This document shows, piece by piece, positions 8,024 through 16,893 of a stretch of DNA of 64,000 nucleotides. Source of the DNA: Paraburkholderia sp. BL21I4N1 (lineage in GTDB: Bacteria > Pseudomonadota > Gammaproteobacteria > Burkholderiales > Burkholderiaceae); NCBI RefSeq assembly GCF_002973525.1, contig NZ_PVEN01000028.1, positions 1 to 64,000 of the forward strand. Direction: 5' to 3'. Numbering within the stretch: the stretch's first letter is position 1; every line of letters starts with the position of its first letter. The notes under the pieces are model-generated. The model was not told where the DNA came from, made no database searches, and saw only the letters and a list, made by a program, of their open reading frames with translations. Both the position numbers and the translations under genes were made by a program.

Positions 8024-9403
8024 ATGAATCCCGAAAGCCCTTTTGCTTCGTCCGCCGCGCCCGGCGGTGAGGTCGTCGTTCCCGTCTCCGCGCTCAATCG
8101 CGCGATCGGCACGATGCTCGAACGCTCGTTTCCGCTCGTCTGGGTGGCGGGCGAAGTGTCTAACTTCACGCGCGCCGCGAGCGGCCACTGGTACTTCTCG
8201 ATTAAAGACGCGCAAGCGCAGATGCGTTGCGTGATGTTCCGCGGCCGCGCGCAATACGCCGAGTTCACCCCGCGCGAAGGCGACCGCATCGAAGTGCGCG
8301 CGCTCGTGACGATGTACGAGCCGCGCGGCGAGTTGCAACTGAATGTCGAAGCGGTACGCCGCACTGGACAAGGGCGGCTCTACGAAGCGTTTCTGCGTCT
8401 GAAGGCGCAGCTCGAAGCCGAAGGGCTCTTCGCCGCCGAACGCAAACGCGCGCTGCCGTCGCATCCTCGGGCGATCGGCATTGTGACGTCATTGCAGGCC
8501 GCCGCATTGCGCGACGTGCTGACCACGCTGTCGCGCCGGGCGCCGCATATTCCGGTGATCGTCTATCCGGCGCCGGTGCAGGGCGTGGGCGTTAGCGCCA
8601 AACTCGCGGCGATGGTGGACGCCGCCAATGCGCGCCGCGAAGTCGACGTGCTGATCGTGTGCCGCGGCGGCGGCTCGATCGAAGACCTCTGGGCCTTCAA
8701 CGAAGAAGTGCTGGCGCGCGCGATCGCCGAAAGCGCGATTCCGGTGGTGAGCGGTGTCGGTCACGAAACCGATTTCACGATCGCCGATTTCGCCGCCGAC
8801 GTGCGTGCGCCGACCCCAACCGGCGCCGCCGAACTGGTTAGTCCGCAACGTGTGCTGTTGCTGCGCGAACTCGATCAGCGGCATGCCACGCTCGCGCGCG
8901 GCTTCGGTCGGATGATGGAGCGGCGCGCCCAGCAACTCGACTGGCTGGCGCGCCGGCTCGTGTCGCCGGCCGAGCGTCTGGCGCGGCAACGCATGCATTT
9001 GCAGCAGTTGAGCGTGCGGCTCGCGTCGGCGGGGGCGCGTCCGGTGCGCGATGCGCGAGCGCGGTTTTCGCTGTTGCAGATGCGCTGGCAGCGCTGGCGT
9101 CCCGATCTCGCCGCGCATCAAACGAAGCTGGGCAATCTCACGCAACGTCTGGACGCGGCATTGTTACGCCAGCATGAACGTCAAAGCGCGAAGATCGGCA
9201 CGCTGGCCGCGCGGCTCGAAGTGCTGAGCCCGCAGCGCACGCTGGAGCGCGGCTATGCGGCGGTACTCGACGCGCAGAACGGTCGTGCGGTGCGCGCGCC
9301 GGCGTCGTTGAAGCCGGGGCGGCGCCTCACCGTGCATCTCGCGGAAGGGTCTGCGGATATTGCAATCGCCGATGTGCAAGCCCGCCTCACTGACGGTTTC
9401 TGA
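8024..9403 (+). CDS. xseA: Exodeoxyribonuclease VII large subunit
   Basis: A 459-residue protein. Residues about 15-115 are the OB-fold nucleic-acid-binding domain (VWVAGEVSNFTRAASGHWYF). From about 140 follows the catalytic domain with IGIVTSLQAAALRDVLTTLS, VDVLIVCRGGGSIEDLWAFN and SGVGHETDFTIADFAADVRA, all signature segments of XseA, and then a long coiled-coil region. With XseB (not in this window) it degrades single-stranded DNA to oligonucleotides and is used in mismatch and damage repair. The start lacks a strong ribosome site. sodB follows in the same direction after 219 bp. Confidence 0.96.
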   Translation: MNPESPFASSAAPGGEVVVPVSALNRAIGTMLERSFPLVWVAGEVSNFTRAASGHWYFSIKDAQAQMRCVMFRGRAQYAEFTPREGDRIEVRALVTMYEPRGELQLNVEAVRRTGQGRLYEAFLRLKAQLEAEGLFAAERKRALPSHPRAIGIVTSLQAAALRDVLTTLSRRAPHIPVIVYPAPVQGVGVSAKLAAMVDAANARREVDVLIVCRGGGSIEDLWAFNEEVLARAIAESAIPVVSGVGHETDFTIADFAADVRAPTPTGAAELVSPQRVLLLRELDQRHATLARGFGRMMERRAQQLDWLARRLVSPAERLARQRMHLQQLSVRLASAGARPVRDARARFSLLQMRWQRWRPDLAAHQTKLGNLTQRLDAALLRQHERQSAKIGTLAARLEVLSPQRTLERGYAAVLDAQNGRAVRAPASLKPGRRLTVHLAEGSADIAIADVQARLTDGF

Positions 9404-9622
9404 ACCACCGCCGAAGGTCCTCGAACATTGCTTTTTTATCCGCCGCAAAAGGCGGGCACAACGCATGCGACAGCACTAATTACGCGCTATGTGCGGCATG
9501 TTCGCCGATGCCGGGCATAAAGTCCGTTGGTTTGCGGGGTTATTCCAACTCGCCTACAATCGAGTGCTCAAAAGTGTAGTCCGCAGACTCCCCCACAACA
9601 GATACAGACAAAGGAAAGCACC

Positions 9623-10201
9623 ATGGAACATACGCTCCCGCCGCTGCCGTTCGCGAAAAACGCACTCGTCCCGCATATGTCGGAAGAGACGCTCGAGTTC
9701 CACTACGGCAAGCATCACCAGACCTATGTGACCAACCTGAACAATCTGATCAAGGGCACGGAGTTCGAGAACCTGTCGCTCGAAGAGATCGTCAAGAAGG
9801 CAACGGGTGGTCTGTTCAACAACGCCGCTCAAGTGTGGAACCACACGTTCTTCTGGAACAGCCTGTCGCCGCAAGGTGGCGGTGCACCGACCGGCGCATT
9901 GGCCGACGCGATCAACGCCAAGTGGGGTTCGTTCGACAAGTTCAAGGAAGAGTTCGCCAAGACCGCAGTCGGCACGTTCGGCTCGGGTTGGGCATGGCTG
10001 GTGAAGAAGGCTGACGGTTCGCTCGACCTCGTGTCGACCAGCAACGCCGCTACGCCGCTCACCACCGACGCAAAGGCACTGCTGACGATCGACGTGTGGG
10101 AACACGCGTACTACATCGACTACCGCAATGCGCGTCCGAAGTTCGTCGAAGCATTCTGGAACATCGCTAACTGGGAATTCGCGTCGAAGAACTTCGCGTG
10201 A
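9623..10201 (+). CDS. sodB: Superoxide dismutase [Fe]
   Basis: A 192-residue cytosolic enzyme that dismutes superoxide. Metal ligands are visible in the usual context: His in EFHYGKHHQTYV (about 27), His in AAQVWNHTFFW (about 74), and Asp/His in IDVWEHAYYIDYRN (about 157 and 161). The AQVWNHTFFWNSLSPQGGG segment is characteristic of iron rather than manganese enzymes. ATG 9623 has AAGGAAAG upstream; the in-frame extension to 9527 does not resemble SodB. A terminator ends the unit. Confidence 0.96.
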   Translation: MEHTLPPLPFAKNALVPHMSEETLEFHYGKHHQTYVTNLNNLIKGTEFENLSLEEIVKKATGGLFNNAAQVWNHTFFWNSLSPQGGGAPTGALADAINAKWGSFDKFKEEFAKTAVGTFGSGWAWLVKKADGSLDLVSTSNAATPLTTDAKALLTIDVWEHAYYIDYRNARPKFVEAFWNIANWEFASKNFA

Positions 10202-10260
10202 GATTAGCGGTTGAAGCGTGAGCCATGAGTGAGTCACGCTCGAAAGTAAGTCGGAAAGAA

Positions 10261-10286
10261 AGCCCTCCACCGTGAGGGCTTTTTTG
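10261..10286 (+). terminator. Intrinsic terminator of sodB
   Basis: Stem AGCCCTC / GAGGGCT with a short loop and six Ts, about 60 nt after the sodB stop. Confidence 0.9.
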
Positions 10287-10826
10287 TTTTGTAGCGTTTC
10301 GTTTGCCTGAACGGATGTCAGTGCAAACGCGGCGGCCAGCTGTTCCGTCGTATTCCTGCCGCAGTTCGACCCGCTGCGAACGCAGTATCCGCACGCACTA
10401 TTACTTACGGATTACCGGGTATTTCTTCCAAAGGGCAAGCTTCGTCAGCCGATCGCATCATGGGGCGGTTCTTGCCGAAAGCCCCGTGTTTCAGCATCGA
10501 AAGACTCTTTTCTTCCAGCGCCATCGGCTGAGCGGGGCTCGCGCGGTGCTGGCTATGTCCGCGGCGCCTGCCTTGGCTTGCTTGCGATTGGCCGCTGCCT
10601 CCCGCGCCGTGCGATTGCCGCGCGTGCACTTCGTCGATCTCGCTGCACCCACCCACTGTTTCACAATGTTCCCGCCGGTACGAACCGGTAAACATCGGTA
10701 AGAGCTGGCTCGCTATCGTTCCCGAGCGTTCGTCCCCGTTCGTTCAGCCGACGTCTCGTCGTGCTGAAGGCAACACGGGAACGGTCGACGCGCAATCGAT
10801 GAAAAAGCGTTACGCCCGGGGGCACG
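10287..10826. other. 540-bp gap without a supported gene upstream of the TPR-transferase gene
   Basis: Open frames exist on both strands (for example 10303-10701) but their residue composition is Arg/Ser/Cys-rich and non-protein-like, and they lack ribosome sites. I see no terminator after 10286 and no clear sigma-70 promoter. The region must contain the promoter of the gene at 10827. Confidence 0.4.
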
Positions 10827-13286
10827 ATGGACAGCAAGCAGATTCTGGAACGCGCGACAGCACACCACGTCGCGGGTGAGTTCGGTCCCGCGCGCCAGTG
10901 GTACGAAAGCGGGCTCGCCATCGAACCCGGCAACGCGAACTGGATGTACCGCCTCGGCGTGCTCGACATGCAGTGTGGCGCGTACGAAGCCGCGCTCGGC
11001 TGGCTAGATAGCGCGTTGCGTGTGGTTCCCGACAACGCGCGTTACCATTTCGTACGCGGCCAGGTGCTGGCCGGCGCACAACAGTTCACGGCCGCGATTT
11101 CCGCTTACCGGCTAGCGTTGGCGCACGAACACGACGCTTGCGCCGACGTGCTGTTCGCGCTGGCCGCCGCGCAGCAATCCGCCGCCGATTACCCCGCGGC
11201 GATCGACACCTACACGTCGGTACTCGCGCTCGACGCCACGCACGCCGACGCGCTCAACAATCTCGGCAACTGTCACCGTCAACTAGGCAACGCGAACCAC
11301 GCGGAAGCCACTTACCGGCGCGCGCTCGACGCGCAGCCCGGCGACGCCAACGCGCTCACCAATCTCGGCACGCTGCTCGAAGCGCTCGGTCGTCTCGACG
11401 AAGCGCTCGTGCTGCTCGAAGCGGCGGTGCAGGTCGCGCCGGCGTCGCCGTGCGGACTCGTGAATCTTGGCGTCGCGCTGCATCGGCGCGGCGATTTCGC
11501 GCGCGCGGCGGACGTGCTGACGCGCGCGATCGAGATCGATCCCATGTTCCGGGAGGCGTCGTATAACCTCGCCAATGCGTTGCACGCGCTCGGCAAAAAG
11601 CGCGAAGCGGTAATCCACTATCAACGCGCGATCGCGCAAGCGCCGGCCCATGCTGACGCGTACAACAATCTGGGCATCGTCTATCAGGAAGCCGGATCGC
11701 GCGTCGAAGCCGCCAATGCGTTCGCCACGGCGATTCAATTGCGCCCGGGTTTCGTCGCCGCGCTCAACAACGCCGCCACGCTGGTGCGCACACTCGGCCG
11801 CTTCGCCGATGCCGAAGCGCATCTGCGCGACGCACTGGCCGTCGAGCCACATCATTCCGTCACGCACAACAATCTCGGCAATGTGCTGAAAGACCAAGGG
11901 CGTCTCGCGGACGGCATCGACAGCTATCGCCGTGCGTTGACCTGCGATCCCTGCAATGTCGTCGCGCATAGCAATCTGGCCTACGCGCTGACGTTTCAGG
12001 CGGAACACTCGCAGCCGCTGCTGCACGAATGCCGCCGCTGGTCGGCGCGCCATGAGGCGCCGTTTCGCGGCGCGCACCAGCCGCATTCAAACGATCCGAC
12101 GCCGTCGCGTCGCTTGCGTATCGGTTATGTGTCGCCGGACTTTCGCGAGCATTGCCAGACGCTGTTCACGCTGCCGCTGCTGTCGCATCACGATCACGAA
12201 CGCTTCGAGATTTTCTGTTACGCGAGCGTCGCGCGGCCCGACGATCTGACCCAACGCGTCGCCACTCACGCCGATATCTGGCGCGACGTGCGCAACCTCG
12301 ATGACGAACAACTCGCGCAGATCATCCGCGACGACCGCATCGACATTCTGATCGACCTGACCATGCATATGGCGGATGGCCGACCGCTCCTGTTCGCGCG
12401 CAAACCCGCGCCGGTGCAGATTGCGTGGCTCGCGTATCCGGGGACGACCGGCATCGGCGCAATCGACTATCGCCTGACCGACCCCTGGCTCGATCCGCTC
12501 GGCGCCGACACGATGTACAGCGAGCGCTCGATCCGCCTGCCGGATTCGTTCTGGTGCTACGACCCGCTGACGGATAGGCCGGAGGTCAACGCGCTGCCCG
12601 CGCTATCGAACGGTTATCCGACGTTCGGCTGTCTGAACAACCCGTGCAAGCTGAGCGACGCGACCTTCGCGATGTGGGGAAGCGTGATGCGCGAAGTGGC
12701 CGACGCCCGTCTGCTGCTGATGGCGCCGGAGGGAGCGGCGCGCGCGAGTCTGATCGAGAGGCTCGGGCGGCAGGACATCGCGGCGGAGCGGATCGCCTTC
12801 ACGCCGTTCCGGCCGCGTGCGGACTACCTGCGCACGTATCACCAGATCGATCTCGGCCTCGACACGTTTCCGTATAACGGCCACACGACGAGTCTCGATT
12901 CGTACTGGATGGGCGTGCCGGTTGTCACGCGGGTCGGCGAGACGGCCGCGGGGCGCGCGGGCTTGAGCCAGTCGGCGAACCTCGGACTGCGCGAACTGGT
13001 TGCGGATACCGACGCGCAGTTCGTCGATATCGCCGTTCGATTGGCCCGCGATCTGCCGCGTTTGGACGGTATCCGCACAGGCTTGCGGGCGCGTCTCGCG
13101 GCGTCACCGCTGATGGACGGCGCGCGCTTCGCGGAGCACGTCGAAGCGGTGTATGTCAAAGTCTGGCGGGATTGGTGCGATCAGGCACGCCGTCTCGCGC
13201 GAAACAGGCGTGAGCGGGTGGGTGGCGTCGAGGCCGGTGGTGAGGCGCGGTCGCTGCCGACGGTTGGTGTTAATCGCCCGTATTGA
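10827..13286 (+). CDS. TPR protein with O-GlcNAc-transferase (SPINDLY/OGT, GT41) domain
   Basis: An 819-residue protein with no signal peptide. Residues about 1-410 are roughly eleven tetratricopeptide repeats with the usual DALNNLGNCHRQLG pattern. About 425-790 is the GT41 catalytic region: YVSPDFREHCQTLF carries the His seen in the active site of OGT, AWLAYPGTTGIGAIDYRLTD and FPTFGCLNNPCKLS-like segments follow (with the UDP-contacting Lys), and DTFPYNGHTTSLDSYWMGVP ends the site. GT41 enzymes add GlcNAc or a related sugar to Ser/Thr of proteins. The TPR arm selects targets. Bacterial targets are mostly unknown. The tail (about 790-819) is Arg-rich and without clear fold. It is a monocistronic gene. 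Confidence 0.88.
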   Translation: MDSKQILERATAHHVAGEFGPARQWYESGLAIEPGNANWMYRLGVLDMQCGAYEAALGWLDSALRVVPDNARYHFVRGQVLAGAQQFTAAISAYRLALAHEHDACADVLFALAAAQQSAADYPAAIDTYTSVLALDATHADALNNLGNCHRQLGNANHAEATYRRALDAQPGDANALTNLGTLLEALGRLDEALVLLEAAVQVAPASPCGLVNLGVALHRRGDFARAADVLTRAIEIDPMFREASYNLANALHALGKKREAVIHYQRAIAQAPAHADAYNNLGIVYQEAGSRVEAANAFATAIQLRPGFVAALNNAATLVRTLGRFADAEAHLRDALAVEPHHSVTHNNLGNVLKDQGRLADGIDSYRRALTCDPCNVVAHSNLAYALTFQAEHSQPLLHECRRWSARHEAPFRGAHQPHSNDPTPSRRLRIGYVSPDFREHCQTLFTLPLLSHHDHERFEIFCYASVARPDDLTQRVATHADIWRDVRNLDDEQLAQIIRDDRIDILIDLTMHMADGRPLLFARKPAPVQIAWLAYPGTTGIGAIDYRLTDPWLDPLGADTMYSERSIRLPDSFWCYDPLTDRPEVNALPALSNGYPTFGCLNNPCKLSDATFAMWGSVMREVADARLLLMAPEGAARASLIERLGRQDIAAERIAFTPFRPRADYLRTYHQIDLGLDTFPYNGHTTSLDSYWMGVPVVTRVGETAAGRAGLSQSANLGLRELVADTDAQFVDIAVRLARDLPRLDGIRTGLRARLAASPLMDGARFAEHVEAVYVKVWRDWCDQARRLARNRRERVGGVEAGGEARSLPTVGVNRPY

Positions 13287-13425
13287 GAGGCGCCATTTGG
13301 GTTTCGCGTCGGGTCTGGATCGCTTTGACATGCAAGCTTTGTCACAGTTGGTAACTGCGGTGCGACGCCCGGATGGCTGTGTGAGAGCGTCCGGGCCCCC
13401 CGAGAGTACGCACGAGCGTCGCCGG

Positions 13426-13710
13426 TTACGGTTGTATTGATCCGCTGCTGTCCGTGCTGGCATCCGTCGACGCTTGCCGGCGCCGATGGCCGCCACGACC
13501 GCCGCCGTTCGGTTTGACCGCACTAGCCGGCGCGGGCGGCGGCGGATGATTGATGTACTGGAAGTTCTGCGCAACCGAGGCGCTGGAGAACGTGGTGGTG
13601 GTGGCCGGTTGCGCGAACACCGAGTTCTGCAACGCCGGATTCGACTGGGCGAAGGCCGGTGGAATACAGGCCACGCAAGCCGTAGCCACTATGAAAACAA
13701 GCCGTTTCAT
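13426..13710 (-). CDS. Small exported protein of unknown function
   Basis: Ninety-four residues from ATG 13710, with AGGA eight nt upstream. A signal peptide is clear: MKRLVFIVATACVACIPPAFA with cleavage after AFA (about 21). The mature part is Gln/Asn/Thr-rich, then has a Pro run (HPPPPAPA, about 55-62) and a basic GGGRGGHRRRQ tail. It shows no enzyme motif. It is convergent with the TPR-transferase gene, 139 bp apart. I do not recognise the family. Confidence 0.65.
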   Translation of the reverse strand: MKRLVFIVATACVACIPPAFAQSNPALQNSVFAQPATTTTFSSASVAQNFQYINHPPPPAPASAVKPNGGGRGGHRRRQASTDASTDSSGSIQP

Positions 13711-13930
13711 CGTGTCGTTCCTGATGTGTCGTAGACGGGTTGCGTCGAGCCGGCGTCGTGTGTCTCTGCCATCGCGGAGGCCAGTTTAGGCCGCTCACGT
13801 CGCAAACAGGTTGCGAATGCGCTTACAAGCGTTACCCGATATGTCTTCGCCGCACGCGTGTAATGCACCACGCCACCGTGCTACGCGCGGCCGGTGCGAG
13901 GCGTCGCGAGGTTGTAAGCGGAAAAACGAT

Positions 13931-13948
13931 CTGTAACGATCCTGTAAC
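13931..13948 (+). promoter_or_regulatory. Tandem CTGTAAC repeats upstream of the glycine-zipper lipoprotein gene
   Basis: CTGTAAC occurs at 13931-13937 and again at 13942-13948, an 11-bp period. Seven-base direct repeats at 11 bp are the usual site form of OmpR/PhoB-family response regulators. The pair sits about 60 bp before the start codon and about 25-30 bp before a TTTAAA, a position suited to activation. Confidence 0.4.
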
Positions 13949-14007
13949 CAAGCGTTCCAGCTATTGGCCTAACGTTTAAATTCCCATAGCTTCTGAAGCG
14001 CCCCAAG

Positions 14008-14577
14008 ATGATCTCCAGCACTAAATCGATTGGCATTGCGATACCGGTCGCCGTCATGGCGCTTGCGCTCGGCGGATGCGCGGTGATGCCGCCGAGCGGC
14101 CCGAGTGTGGTCGCGATGCCGCGGAGCGGTGAACCGCTCGGCCAGTTCCAGCAGGACGACTACGCCTGCCGTGACTATGCGAACCGGTCCACGGACCCTA
14201 ACGGCACGGCCTCCCAGGCCGCTACGACGAATAGCGTGAACAGCGCGGCAATCGGCACGCTCGGCGGCGCCGCGGTCGGCGCGCTGATCGGCGCGGCTGC
14301 CGGCAACGCGGGTGCGGGCGCGGCGATCGGTGCGGGCAGCGGTTTGCTGCTCGGCGGTGCGAATGGCGCGAACGGCGCGCAGTATTCCGCGGCGGGATTG
14401 CAGGCACGCTACGACGCCGCTTACGCCCAATGCATGACGTCCACGGGCAATACCATTTCGCAGCCGCAGCCCGCCTATCAGCCGGTGTATGTGCAACCGC
14501 AGCCGTACTATTACGCGCCACCGCCGCGCTACTACGCACCGCCGCCGGTGATGTACGCACCGTATCCGTATTACTGA
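14008..14577 (+). CDS. Glycine-zipper outer-membrane lipoprotein, Tyr/Pro-rich tail
   Basis: A 189-residue protein with a lipoprotein signal: ISSTKSIGIAIPVAVMALALGGC, lipobox LGGC with Cys about 24. Around 80-115 lies a glycine zipper (IGTLGGAAVGALIGAAAGNA then GAGAAIGAGSGLLLGG), a membrane-inserting or oligomerising segment found in YMGG/Rick-17kDa-type lipoproteins. The C-terminus (about 150-189) is dominated by Tyr, Pro and Gln (YYYAPPPRYYAPPP). Conserved Cys in DDYACRDYA and AYAQCM may pair. A role in envelope integrity is inferred from the family. Confidence 0.8.
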   Translation: MISSTKSIGIAIPVAVMALALGGCAVMPPSGPSVVAMPRSGEPLGQFQQDDYACRDYANRSTDPNGTASQAATTNSVNSAAIGTLGGAAVGALIGAAAGNAGAGAAIGAGSGLLLGGANGANGAQYSAAGLQARYDAAYAQCMTSTGNTISQPQPAYQPVYVQPQPYYYAPPPRYYAPPPVMYAPYPYY

Positions 14578-14871
14578 AACCGGGCGGCCGCTTCGACCGG
14601 CATGCCGGCGCTGTCGAATCAACGGATCCGCGCGGCGGAGCGGGCCGGTTTATTGCTGTCAAAGATTTGTCAGGTCTGGCGGAAAGGCGCGACAGGATGG
14701 CGGCAAAGCCGCCAGCAAAACGCCTAGGTTTGAAAGGAGGCTGGGCGGCAATCCGGGTGTCTGACGGCCCTGCCTGCTCAGCACCATCAGTCCTTTCCGG
14801 CCGGCACATCAGCTTGTTGACTTCGCCCCCTTCGTGCGGAGCGAGCCGGATTTCGCGCGAACGAGGCGAAT

Positions 14872-16632
14872 ATGCGGCGACGGCAAACCGGTCTGGTTAA
14901 TCCGAGTGCGTGGTCGCGCGTGCGCGCGTGGCTGGCGATGGTGTTCGTCACGGCCTGCTTTGTTTCGTGCGGCGGCGGGTCGGGCGGTTCGTCGACGGTG
15001 GCGTCGGGTTCGGCGAGCGGCAGCGGTAGCGGTACGACGGGCGGTACCGGTTCGGGCTCCGGTAGCACCGGCACTGGAAGCGGCTCAACCGGCACCACGC
15101 CCACACCTTCGACGACCACGACGATTGCCTTCGCGACCGACGTGCTGATGCATCACAACGACCTCGGCCGCACCGGCCAGATGCTCGCCGAAACCACGCT
15201 CACGCCCGCCAATGTCAACGCCACGACCTTCGGCAAGGTCGCGTTTCTTGCCGCCGACGGCAAAGTCGACGCGCAACCGCTTTTCGTCACCAGCCTGTCG
15301 ATTGGAGGCACGTCGCACGACGTGGTCTACGTCGCGTCCGAGCACGATAGCCTTTACGCGTACGACGCCAATACCTTCGCGCTCCTGTGGCAGGTCTCGC
15401 TGACCGGGAGCGGCGAAACCGCCAGCGACAATTTCAGTTGCCAGGACTTCACGCCGGAAATCGGCATCACATCGACGCCGGTCATCGACCGCAACCGTGG
15501 ACCGAACGGCGTGCTGTATGCCGTGGCGATGACGAAAGACGCAAGCGGCAACTACCACCATCGTCTGCATGCGCTCGACCTGGCGAGCGGCGCGGAGTTG
15601 TTCGGCGGGCCAACGGAGATCGCGGCGAGCTTCCCGGGCAATGGTGCGGGCAGTGTCAACGGCGTCATCGCGTTTAGCGCGTCGATGTACACGGAGCGCG
15701 CCGCGCTAACGCTGGTCGGCGGCAACATCTATATGGGCTGGACTTCGCACTGCATGTCGGGCGCGTACACCGGCTGGATCATGGCGTATAACGCCGACAC
15801 GCTGCAGCAGACCAGCGCGCTCGACGTGACACCGAACGGCAGTCAGGGCTCGTTCTGGATGGCCGGCTCGGGGATGTCGTCGGACGGAACGTCGCTATAC
15901 GCCGTGGGCGCCAATGGGACGTTCGGCACCACGCTGAACGCGCAGGGCTTCCCCGTGGACGGCGACTATGGCGACTCGGCGATCAAGATGACCTTGGGCA
16001 CGCTGCAAATCACCGATTACTTCGCGATGGACAACGTCGTAGCCGAGTCGAACGTGGACAACGATTACGGATCGGGCGGCGTGATGCTGTTACCGGATCA
16101 GACCACTGCGGCGGGTGTCGTCAAGCACCTCGCGGTGACCGCGGGCAAGGATAACAACATCTATATTCTCGATCGCGATTCGATGGGCAAATTCAGTCCG
16201 ACCGCTAACAACATCTGGCAGGAATTGGTCGGGACGCTGGCGGGTGGAATCTGGGGATCGCCGGCTTACTACGGCGGGGTGGTGTACTACGGCGGATGGA
16301 ACGATAGCCTGAAGGCATTGCCGATCACGGGCGCGTATCTCGCGACGACGGCGGCGTCGAAGAGTGCGATTACGTTTGCTTATCCCGGAGCGACACCGGC
16401 TGTGTCGGCTAATGGGTCGAGCAACGCGATCGTGTGGGCGGCGGAGAACGGCACGGTGGGGGCTTTGCATGCGTACAACGCCAGTAACCTCGCGAACGAG
16501 TTGTACAACAGCAATCAGGCGGGGACGCGCGATCAATGGGGCGCGGGCAACAAGTTCATCACGCCGATGATTGCGCGTGGGAAGGTTTATGTTGGGGCGA
16601 CGAATGGGGTGGTGGTGTTTGGGCTGTTGTGA
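14872..16632 (+). CDS. Lipoprotein with PQQ-enzyme-like beta-propeller repeats
   Basis: A 586-residue exported protein. The N-terminus has a basic start, a hydrophobic core (WLAMVFVTACFVSC) and a lipobox Cys at 33, followed by a Ser/Gly/Thr linker of about 60 residues. The rest resembles a quinoprotein-type propeller: VVYVASEHDSLYAYDANTFA, HHRLHALDLASGAELFGGP, NNIYILDRDSMGKF and VYYGGWNDSLKALP are repeat blades. No dehydrogenase active-site disulphide pair or PQQ-binding set is evident, so a binding or scaffolding role is more likely than catalysis. GAGG lies upstream of the ATG. It is monocistronic with a strong terminator. Confidence 0.75.
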   Translation: MRRRQTGLVNPSAWSRVRAWLAMVFVTACFVSCGGGSGGSSTVASGSASGSGSGTTGGTGSGSGSTGTGSGSTGTTPTPSTTTTIAFATDVLMHHNDLGRTGQMLAETTLTPANVNATTFGKVAFLAADGKVDAQPLFVTSLSIGGTSHDVVYVASEHDSLYAYDANTFALLWQVSLTGSGETASDNFSCQDFTPEIGITSTPVIDRNRGPNGVLYAVAMTKDASGNYHHRLHALDLASGAELFGGPTEIAASFPGNGAGSVNGVIAFSASMYTERAALTLVGGNIYMGWTSHCMSGAYTGWIMAYNADTLQQTSALDVTPNGSQGSFWMAGSGMSSDGTSLYAVGANGTFGTTLNAQGFPVDGDYGDSAIKMTLGTLQITDYFAMDNVVAESNVDNDYGSGGVMLLPDQTTAAGVVKHLAVTAGKDNNIYILDRDSMGKFSPTANNIWQELVGTLAGGIWGSPAYYGGVVYYGGWNDSLKALPITGAYLATTAASKSAITFAYPGATPAVSANGSSNAIVWAAENGTVGALHAYNASNLANELYNSNQAGTRDQWGAGNKFITPMIARGKVYVGATNGVVVFGLL

Positions 16633-16706
16633 GGGTTGTGGCCGGACTTGCTGGTGGGGGTGGGTTGGTGGTTTGGTGGTGTGCTTCGTAGGCTGGCTCG
16701 GAAGAG

Positions 16707-16743
16707 AAAAGCCCCTGCTCATTGCGTGAGCAGGGGCTTTTTT
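16707..16743 (+). terminator. Strong intrinsic terminator after the propeller lipoprotein
   Basis: A 15-bp perfect stem (AAAAGCCCCTGCTCA and its complement) with a 5-nt loop, A-run before and T-run after; it can act in both directions. Confidence 0.92.
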
Positions 16744-16893
16744 GTTGGCGCCGTGGCGCTGTGAGGTCGTGACGCCGTTACGCTGTGGCGCGGTTGGCGC
16801 CGTTGCCGTAGTTAGCGCGGCTCGCCTGTTGGGCGTGCTTGTTACGGTGGATAGCGCGTTGGGTATTCATGCGCGGCACCCAACGCGATGCGC

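Noticed and set aside
10303..10701. 132-codon ORF between sodB and the OGT-like gene
   Set aside because: Non-protein-like composition, no ribosome site and no plausible start context.
16744..16893. GC-rich imperfect repeats (GCCGTGGCGC-like) after the lipoprotein terminator
   Set aside because: The units are too irregular to define a repeat family and nothing suggests function.
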